This document shows positions 59,132 through 64,000 of a DNA stretch of 64,000 nt, piece after piece. The notes below the pieces were generated by a model. That model did not search any database and had not been told where the DNA came from. It worked only from the letters and a program-made list of their open reading frames with translations. Source of the stretch: Acetobacterium woodii (lineage in GTDB: Bacteria; Bacillota; Clostridia; Eubacteriales; Eubacteriaceae); NCBI GenBank assembly GCA_016213825.1, contig JACQZP010000027.1, positions 186,001 to 250,000 on the forward strand. Direction: 5' to 3'. Position 1 is the first letter of the stretch; the number at the start of each line of letters is the position of its first letter. Both the position numbers and the translations under genes were made by a program.

Positions 59132-59162
59132 TTGACTTAGAGTTCACTCCAGATGCTAAGAT
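59132..59162 (+). promoter_or_regulatory. MerR-type promoter 1 (before MATE gene)
   Basis: TTGACT (59132-59137), 19-bp spacer, TAAGAT (59157-59162). The spacer carries AGAGT-n2-ACTCC and CAGATG. The long spacer is the hallmark of MerR-activated promoters. Confidence 0.83.
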
Positions 59163-59292
59163 TAATATGAAAAGTCAGCCAAACGGCCAGTGAAGAAGAA
59201 AAGGCTTCTATATCAAATGGAAGTTAGCTCAACTCAGGCCTTGGAAAATTAATCGAAAAGTCTAGGAGCAGAAAAGGAAGGCGAAAGTTAAA

Positions 59293-60669
59293 TTGGAGAA
59301 AACAGCAATCTTAAAGGTTGAAAAGTCAGAATTGAGTCAACGATTATTTTCGAATGGGGATTTAGTTAAGTTATTTATCCCCCTGGTTATTGAGCAGTTT
59401 TTAGAATATTTTGTGGGTCTGACCGCTTCCATTCTGGTGGCCCATGTGGGGGAGGCCGCAGTATCCGGGGTCTCCCTGGTAGAATTCGTGATGGCATTGC
59501 TCATCAGCATCTTTGCGGCATTGGCAACCGGAGGAGCCGTCATTGCCGGGCAGTATCTGGGAAATAAGCAGGAAAAAGCAGCCAATAAAGCTGCCAATCA
59601 GTTGGTATGGTTTGCGGGGACTTTATCAGTTATCATCATGGTATTGATCTATCTGTTTCGAACCGCTATTTTGCACGGTTTGTTTGGACAGATCTCAGAC
59701 GAAGTCTATGGCCACGCCAATATTTATTTACTCATTGTCGCCGCTTCGATTCCTTTTCTGGGTTTGTATAATGCAATAGCCGCGATCTTTCGGACCATGG
59801 GGAATTCCAAATTGCCGATGAAAATTATGCTGCTCATGAATATCGTTAACGTGGCGATTACGGCGTTATTAATCTTTGGCTTCCATCTGGGAACCGCCGG
59901 GGTGGCCATTCCGACATTAATTTCACGGGCGGGGGCGGCGTTGCTGATTATTGCGTTTGCCTTTAACAAAGAAAATATTCTCTTTTTGGAGAAAACAATC
60001 AAGTTTAAATTCGATGGATCGATGATTAACCGGATTCTGAAAATTGGGGTGCCCTCGGGCTTTGAAAATGGAATGTTTTATTTTGGTCGGCTGATTATTT
60101 TAAGCCTGGTTTCGACTTTTGGGACAGCAGCCATTGCCGCAAACTCGGTGGGGGGAACCATTATTATGTTTGAGGTGCTACCAGGCATGGCGATTGGACT
60201 GGGCTTGACGGTGGTCATTTCCCGTTGTGTGGGATCGGGTGATTATGAACAGGCCCGATATTATACCAAAAAAATCACCGGGGCGCTTTACGTGGCCCAG
60301 ATTATCAGTTCCGCCATTGTGCTTCTGTTACTGCCCGCGATCTTAAATATTTATGCCCTTTCGCCAGAAGCCACTCAATGGACAATCGAGATTGTCTGGG
60401 GGCATGCCATCATGATGATTATGATCTGGCCGCTGGCCTATACATTGCCAGTAACCTTTCGAGCCGCTGGTGATGCCAAGTTTTCGATGGTGGTCAGCAT
60501 TTTCTGCATGATCTTCTGCCGAATCTTTTTAGCCTATGTGTTTGGTGTTCTTCTCAAGATGGGAATGATCGGCACCTGGTTAGCCATGTTTGTGGATTGG
60601 ATTGTTAAAGCGATTATTTTTGTCTGGCGGTACTTTTCTGGAAAATGGACAGAATTTCGGGCAATTTAA
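59293..60669 (+). CDS. MATE-family multidrug/cation efflux protein
   Basis: A 458-residue transporter with twelve TM helices, a TTG start and a purine-rich AGGAAGG upstream. Two MATE repeats can be seen ('[21 protein letters not shown]…' start; '[17 protein letters not shown]' at the second half). It would export drugs, organic cations or flavins using Na+ or H+. Its promoter holds a MerR-type operator shared with the Fe-S and flavin genes downstream, so the inducer is probably a toxic electrophile or drug. Confidence 0.9.
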   Translation: MEKTAILKVEKSELSQRLFSNGDLVKLFIPLVIEQFLEYFVGLTASILVAHVGEAAVSGVSLVEFVMALLISIFAALATGGAVIAGQYLGNKQEKAANKAANQLVWFAGTLSVIIMVLIYLFRTAILHGLFGQISDEVYGHANIYLLIVAASIPFLGLYNAIAAIFRTMGNSKLPMKIMLLMNIVNVAITALLIFGFHLGTAGVAIPTLISRAGAALLIIAFAFNKENILFLEKTIKFKFDGSMINRILKIGVPSGFENGMFYFGRLIILSLVSTFGTAAIAANSVGGTIIMFEVLPGMAIGLGLTVVISRCVGSGDYEQARYYTKKITGALYVAQIISSAIVLLLLPAILNIYALSPEATQWTIEIVWGHAIMMIMIWPLAYTLPVTFRAAGDAKFSMVVSIFCMIFCRIFLAYVFGVLLKMGMIGTWLAMFVDWIVKAIIFVWRYFSGKWTEFRAI

Positions 60670-60677
60670 AAAACAGC

Positions 60678-60708
60678 TTGACTTGGAGTCCACTCCAGAT
60701 GATAATGA
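60678..60708 (+). promoter_or_regulatory. MerR-type promoter 2 (before merR)
   Basis: TTGACT (60678-60683), 19-bp spacer, weak -10 TAATGA (60703-60708). GGAGT-CC-ACTCC (60685-60696) is a perfect palindrome. It starts nine bases after the MATE stop and would drive the aldo/keto-reductase remnant and merR. Confidence 0.82.
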
Positions 60709-60991
60709 GGCTATCGCGATTCCCTGTACCGCCTGTCAGTACTGCGTGGACGGATGCCCGAAAAACATTGCCATTCCTAAGTATTTTGCTCTGTACAATG
60801 CAGATAAACAGTCAGCACCGCAGATGTTTTCAACCCAACGGGTTTACTATGATAATTATATCAAAACCTATGGCAAGGCATCTGACTGCATTGAATGTGG
60901 GAAATGCGAAACGAGCTGTCCGCAGCATATTGAGATTATCAAAGGTTTAAAAGATGTCGCAGAAGTATTTGAAGCGCCATTGAATTTCTAA
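60704..60991 (+). pseudogene. 3' remnant of an Fe-S aldo/keto reductase gene
   Basis: The frame encodes '[31 protein letters not shown]' type sequence (two [4Fe-4S] motifs, C-x2-C-x2-C-x3-CP and '[12 protein letters not shown]') that matches the last ~95 residues of the aldo/keto reductase at 61604-62755. No barrel domain and no usable start remain; the coding part begins inside the -10 of the MerR-type promoter. A deletion apparently joined an operator to the gene tail. Confidence 0.83.
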
Positions 60992-61019
60992 TATAAAAAA
61001 TTAACCGAGGTGAATTTCC

Positions 61020-61397
61020 ATGACCATAACCGAAGTAAGTAAAAAATATGATATTACGCAGGATACCCTGCGTTATTATGAACGGATCGGACTAATTCCG
61101 GCCGTCAATCGAACCAAAGGCGGGATGCGGAACTATACCGAAGAATCCTGCGGCTGGATTGAGCTGGCAAAATGCATGCGTTCAGCCGGAATTCCCATCG
61201 AGGCTCTGATTGAATACTGCGCCCTGACCCAACAGGGGGATGGTACTATTACCGCCAGAAAAGAGCTGCTGGTTGAGGAACGAACCAAGCTGGTGGAAAA
61301 AATGGAAGACATGAAAAAGACCCTCGATAAACTTAATTACAAGATTGACATCTACGAAAAAGCCGAAGTGACCGGGGTTTTGTCCTGGAAGAAATAG
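61020..61397 (+). CDS. MerR-family regulator
   Basis: A 125-residue regulator; GAGGTG precedes ATG. N-terminal winged helix 'TEVSKKYDITQDTLRYYERIGLIPAVNRTKGGMRNY', then a dimerisation coiled coil (about 80-118, 'LLVEERTKLVEKMEDMKKTLDKLNYKIDIYEKA'). Only one Cys (Cys42-44 region) and Cys57/Cys67-type positions; no metal loop at the end. It is like AdhR/NmlR-type regulators of electrophile and aldehyde stress. It is the natural binder of the four GGAG/CTCC promoters in 59.1-63.7 kb. Confidence 0.92.
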   Translation: MTITEVSKKYDITQDTLRYYERIGLIPAVNRTKGGMRNYTEESCGWIELAKCMRSAGIPIEALIEYCALTQQGDGTITARKELLVEERTKLVEKMEDMKKTLDKLNYKIDIYEKAEVTGVLSWKK

Positions 61398-61430
61398 TAC
61401 CAAAGTTTAACTGAATCAAATGAGTCACTA

Positions 61431-61467
61431 AAATCTCCGTAACTTAAGCGTATGGAGATTTTTTTGA
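61431..61467 (+). terminator. Terminator, AAATCTCC type (copy 1)
   Basis: AAATCTCC (61431-61438) pairs with GGAGATTT (61454-61461), T-run after. It is closely related to terminators at 62768 and 63646. Confidence 0.85.
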
Positions 61468-61482
61468 AAAAATTTTAAAATA

Positions 61483-61513
61483 TTGACTTTGTTTAAAGTT
61501 CAGATGGTACTAT
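61483..61513 (+). promoter_or_regulatory. MerR-type promoter variant before the aldo/keto reductase
   Basis: TTGACT (61483-61488), 19-bp spacer, TACTAT (61508-61513), overlapping TATAAT at 61511-61516. The arms are ACTTT/AAAGT rather than GGAG/CTCC, while the CAGATGGTA tail is kept. It may be bound by another MerR paralogue. Confidence 0.68.
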
Positions 61514-61603
61514 AATATTAGTAGACAAATAATCCAGTATAGATATATTTGGCTAAACAGTCGGTCACCGATTGTTTAAATCTAAAATTAGGGAGACTAA
61601 AAG

Positions 61604-62755
61604 ATGTTGTATCGAAAATTCGGAAAAACAAATGAAGAGGTTTCTGTTTTAGGGTTTGGTTGCATGCGCTTGCCGGTTATCGACGGGGTTCAAAACAATA
61701 TCGATGATGAGAAAGCCATTGAAATGCTACGATACGCCATCGACCATGGCGTAAATTATGTTGATACGGCCTATCCTTATCATGGGACCGGTTTTGACAA
61801 AGGCGGCGAGAGCGAACTTTTTGTGGCCCGGGCCTTAAAAGATGGTTATCGCGAAAAAGTTAAAATCGCGACCAAGCTTCCGTCATGGTTGATTCAGTCA
61901 CGAGCGGATATGGACCGATTATTGAATGAACAGCTGAAACGGTTGGAAACTGACACAATCGATTTTTACTTGCTGCACGGACTAAACCGAATCTTCTGGG
62001 AAAACCTGAGAAACCTGGGAGTCCTTGAATTTCTCGATCAGGCGATCAAAGACGGTCGAATCAAACATGCCGGTTTTTCGTTTCATGATGACTTTGATTT
62101 ATTTGTCGAAATTGTCGATGCCTATGATTGGTCTTTTTGTCAAATCCAATATAACTATCTGGATGAAAACTATCAGGCTGGTAAAAAAGGATTGGAATAT
62201 GCAGCTGGAAAAGGATTGGGGATAACCATTATGGAGCCAGTCAGAGGCGGTGCACTGATCGATAAATTGCCCCAGGAAGTTTTAGCCGCCTGGGACCAAG
62301 CGCCGATCAAAAGAACGCCGGCCCAGTGGGCATTCAGATGGGTCATGAATCATCCTGAGGTTTCCGTGGTCCTTAGCGGCATGACGACGATGGAGCAGGT
62401 GGTCGATAATATTAATACCGCCAATGAAGGGGCAGCCAATTCCTTAACCAGCGAAGAACTGGCATTAGTGGATTTCGCCAAGAAAACGATAAAGGCAAAG
62501 ATGAAGGTCAACTGTACGGGTTGCCGATATTGTATGCCATGTCCGTCTGGGGTCGATATCCCAGGACATTTTGCCCTATATAATAATGCGTTTCTATTTG
62601 ATATGCTCCCCAGAGCCAAAGGTCAATATGGGATGATGTTTCCGCAAGATGCCAAGGCATCCAATTGTGTTGAATGTGGAAAATGTGAAGAACATTGTCC
62701 CCAGAATATTGCCATTATCCAGGAATTGAAAAATGTCAGAGCTGCCTTGGAATAA
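61604..62755 (+). CDS. Aldo/keto reductase with C-terminal [4Fe-4S] ferredoxin domain
   Basis: A 383-residue protein with GGGAGA before ATG. Barrel blocks: 'GFGCMRLP', catalytic 'DTAYPYHG' (Asp/Tyr), 'KIATKLPSW' (Lys), 'DFYLLHGL' (His), 'QIQYNYLD' and 'VVLSGMTTMEQV'. The tail (about 300-383) carries two cluster motifs, 'CTGCRYCMPCP' and 'CVECGKCEEHCP'. Such Fe-S aldo/keto reductases are common in clostridia and may pass electrons between ferredoxin and a carbonyl substrate. A related gene tail remains at 60704. It is in the MerR-controlled cluster. Confidence 0.92.
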   Translation: MLYRKFGKTNEEVSVLGFGCMRLPVIDGVQNNIDDEKAIEMLRYAIDHGVNYVDTAYPYHGTGFDKGGESELFVARALKDGYREKVKIATKLPSWLIQSRADMDRLLNEQLKRLETDTIDFYLLHGLNRIFWENLRNLGVLEFLDQAIKDGRIKHAGFSFHDDFDLFVEIVDAYDWSFCQIQYNYLDENYQAGKKGLEYAAGKGLGITIMEPVRGGALIDKLPQEVLAAWDQAPIKRTPAQWAFRWVMNHPEVSVVLSGMTTMEQVVDNINTANEGAANSLTSEELALVDFAKKTIKAKMKVNCTGCRYCMPCPSGVDIPGHFALYNNAFLFDMLPRAKGQYGMMFPQDAKASNCVECGKCEEHCPQNIAIIQELKNVRAALE

Positions 62756-62767
62756 AATTGACACTGA

Positions 62768-62804
62768 AAAATCTCCGTACCTTAAATGGGCGGAGATTTT
62801 TTTA
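62768..62804 (+). terminator. Terminator, AAATCTCC type (copy 2)
   Basis: AAAATCTCCG (62768-62777) with CGGAGATTTT (62791-62800) and T-run. The loop TACCTTAAATGGG is nearly the same as in copy 3. Confidence 0.9.
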
Positions 62805-62822
62805 AGAAAAGAGCAAGGGGGA

Positions 62823-62853
62823 TTGACTTGGAGTACACTCCAGATGTTAGTCT
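62823..62853 (+). promoter_or_regulatory. MerR-type promoter 3 (before flavodoxin-family gene)
   Basis: TTGACT (62823-62828), 19-bp spacer, TAGTCT (62848-62853). GGAGT-AC-ACTCC (62830-62841) is a perfect palindrome, followed by AGATG. Confidence 0.85.
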
Positions 62854-62899
62854 AATAATAGAAAGAATCAGATTGAGAATAATAAAAGGAGAACGCAAA

Positions 62900-63526
62900 A
62901 TGAAAGTACTTTTAATTAATGGCAGTCCCAATGCCAAGGGATGCACCTATACCGCTTTAACCGAGGTTGAAAAATCGTTGAACGCAGAAAAAATCGAAAC
63001 AGAAATTGTTCATGTCGGACATAAGGATATCAGAGGTTGTATCGGATGCCGTAAATGCTTCACAACCGGGAAGTGCGTTTTTGATGACGTCGTTAATGAA
63101 ATGGCGCCAAAATTTGCCGAGTGTGATGGCATCGTGGTCGGTTCGCCCGTTTATTATGCCTCTGCCAATGGGACATTGATCTCGTTCCTCGACCGGTTGT
63201 TTTATAGTACCAGTGGAAATTGCGATACGACTATGAAAGTAGGCGCAGCTGTGGTATCGGCAAGAAGAGCCGGAACGACGGCAACCTTTGACGAGCTGAA
63301 TAAATATTTTACCATCTCCAATATGCCGATTGTGTCCAGTCAATACTGGAACATGGTCCATGGTTATACCCCTGAAGATGTCTATCAGGATGAGGAAGGC
63401 TGCCAGATTATGCGGACCTTAGGAAAAAATATGGCATTTTTAATCAAGAGTATCGATCTGGGCAAAGAAAAATTTGGTTTGCCGGAAAAAGAGGAGCAAC
63501 ATATATTTACTAGTTTTATAAGATAG
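62900..63526 (+). CDS. Flavodoxin-fold NAD(P)H reductase / iron-sulfur flavoprotein
   Basis: A 208-residue protein starting at 62900 with AAAGGAG upstream. FMN loop 'NGSPNAKGCTYTAL' at the N-terminus, then 'CIGCRKCFTTGKC' (about 50-62), the compact cluster motif of iron-sulfur flavoproteins, and 'GSPVYYASANGTLISFLDRLF'. Isf-type proteins move electrons from ferredoxin and reduce O2, H2O2 or quinones in anaerobes. Its promoter is a perfect MerR-type site, and a terminator lies 120 bp after the gene. Confidence 0.9.
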   Translation: MKVLLINGSPNAKGCTYTALTEVEKSLNAEKIETEIVHVGHKDIRGCIGCRKCFTTGKCVFDDVVNEMAPKFAECDGIVVGSPVYYASANGTLISFLDRLFYSTSGNCDTTMKVGAAVVSARRAGTTATFDELNKYFTISNMPIVSSQYWNMVHGYTPEDVYQDEEGCQIMRTLGKNMAFLIKSIDLGKEKFGLPEKEEQHIFTSFIR

Positions 63527-63645
63527 TAGATGCCAGTAAGGCAAAAAAGACGGACTAAACGTATAAGCGATGGTTTGTGATCCCCCCAAATATTACCGAG
63601 AAATAAAAGAATGGCTGAGTAGTCCTAGAATTAAGTTGATGTTTA

Positions 63646-63683
63646 AAAATCTCCGTACCTTAAATGGACGGAGATTTTTTTAA
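63646..63683 (+). terminator. Terminator, AAATCTCC type (copy 3)
   Basis: AAAATCTCCG (63646-63655) with CGGAGATTTT (63669-63678), T6. Stem, loop and the TAAGAAA after it match copy 2 almost base for base. Confidence 0.9.
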
Positions 63684-63700
63684 GAAATGAATGATTGCTA

Positions 63701-63731
63701 TTGACTTGGAGCGAACTCCAGATGATACAGT
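63701..63731 (+). promoter_or_regulatory. MerR-type promoter 4 (before larB)
   Basis: TTGACT (63701-63706), 19-bp spacer, TACAGT (63726-63731). Arms GGAG-n4-CTCC (63708-63719) are followed by AGATGATA. Confidence 0.83.
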
Positions 63732-63772
63732 TAATAATATCAATGCGATACACGCAAAAACCAGAGGTGGAA

Positions 63773-64000
63773 ATGGAAACACAGGAAATATTAAAAAAAG
63801 TAAAAACAGGTGAGATCTCTGTGGAGGAAGCAGAGCTTTTTTTTCGGAGACAACCCTTTGAAGAAATGGGTTATGCCAAACTGGATACTCATCGAAAAAT
63901 GCGGTCCGGCTTTGCCGAGGTGATCTTTTGCAGCGGTAAGGCGGATTCCCATTTGCTGAATATATTTGGAAAGCTTTATGAAGAAGATGGTGAGGTGATG
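63773..64000 (+). CDS. larB: LarB, nickel-pincer cofactor biosynthesis (partial, runs off window)
   Basis: ATG 63773 with AGAGGTGG upstream; 76 codons are visible to the window end. The opening 'LKKVKTGEISVEEAELFFRRQPFEEMGYAKLDTHRKMRSGFAEVIFC' type sequence is the N-terminus of LarB, the carboxylase/hydrolase that acts on nicotinic acid adenine dinucleotide to begin the nickel-pincer nucleotide of lactate racemase and relatives. LarC and LarE would be expected after the edge. A MerR-type promoter lies directly upstream, which is unexpected for a cofactor gene. Confidence 0.88.
   Translation, partial: METQEILKKVKTGEISVEEAELFFRRQPFEEMGYAKLDTHRKMRSGFAEVIFCSGKADSHLLNIFGKLYEEDGEVM

Noticed and set aside
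60590-60703. Gene reading from 60590 through the aldo/keto reductase remnant
   Set aside because: This part is the MATE gene in another frame and crosses the MerR promoter; the open frame upstream of 60704 is accidental.
1-64000. CRISPR array, tRNA, rRNA or prophage
   Set aside because: No regularly spaced repeats of CRISPR type, no tRNA-like cloverleaf or rRNA-like segment, and no phage structural genes were seen on reading both strands.

Overview
The window looks like the chromosome of an anaerobic, low-GC Gram-positive acetogen close to Acetobacterium/Eubacterium. This is inferred from protein content: DUF1638, DUF2284 and DUF3786 families, clostridial enoate-reductase-type flavoproteins, Fe-S aldo/keto reductase, LarB, a molybdoenzyme with NuoE/NuoF/hydrogenase-like partners, strong AGGAGG ribosome sites and sigma-A-type promoters. 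No rRNA, tRNA, CRISPR array, intact insertion sequence or prophage was seen.

Layout. 1-2.8 kb: an alpha/beta hydrolase tail, an AAA ATPase and an AbrB-YtrB-type ABC operon. 2.9-9.7 kb: AraC/GyrI regulators, a DUF1801-metallo-beta-lactamase fusion, class I aldolase, glutathione peroxidase and small Cys-rich proteins. 10-21.4 kb: a signalling block with a solute-binding lipoprotein plus GGDEF-EAL protein, a 7TM GGDEF protein, hemerythrin, CheX, a membrane MutS-like ATPase and a membrane LuxR protein. 21.5-34.5 kb: an FMN-binding lipid-side protein, TetR units, two condensation-type acyltransferases, two OYE flavoproteins, a CorC-type protein, a radical SAM enzyme and a GGDEF protein. 34.7-40.6 kb: AraC, a two-component system, an MGT-type glycosyltransferase, small membrane proteins and decayed genes. 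40.7-45.8 kb: two MarR-controlled units separated by a duplicated DUF3786 gene end. 45.8-55.2 kb: a GntR-controlled molybdoenzyme operon with its own MoeA, MobB and MoeA-like proteins. 55.4-59 kb: SDR, NTF2-like, CHASE-GGDEF and YjdM. 59-64 kb: a MerR-controlled redox cluster ending in partial larB.

Three system-level points stand out. (1) Four promoters (before the genes at 23517-24785 and 37647-38825 on the minus strand, and 39166 and 55573 on the plus strand) have three TTAACN boxes with an exact 11-bp period and a -10 hexamer starting exactly 25 bp after the last box begins. This is a Pho-box-like regulon of an acyltransferase, a glycosyltransferase, membrane proteins and an SDR. The OmpR-type regulator at 35710 has two such boxes before it. 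(2) The molybdoenzyme operon includes a protein (50850-52325) that aligns with [FeFe]-hydrogenase but has lost the H-cluster cysteines. It looks like a hydrogenase scaffold reused as an electron-transfer subunit. (3) Four MerR-type promoters (19-bp spacer, GGAG/CTCC arms) and three near-identical terminators form a repeated terminator-operator module through 59-64 kb.

Many regulators carry clear palindromic operators in their own promoters (AbrB, two TetR, two MarR, GntR), so the region reads as a set of small self-regulated stress, redox and envelope units. Decay is visible at 39.85-40.57, 45.6, 55.3 and 60.7 kb.
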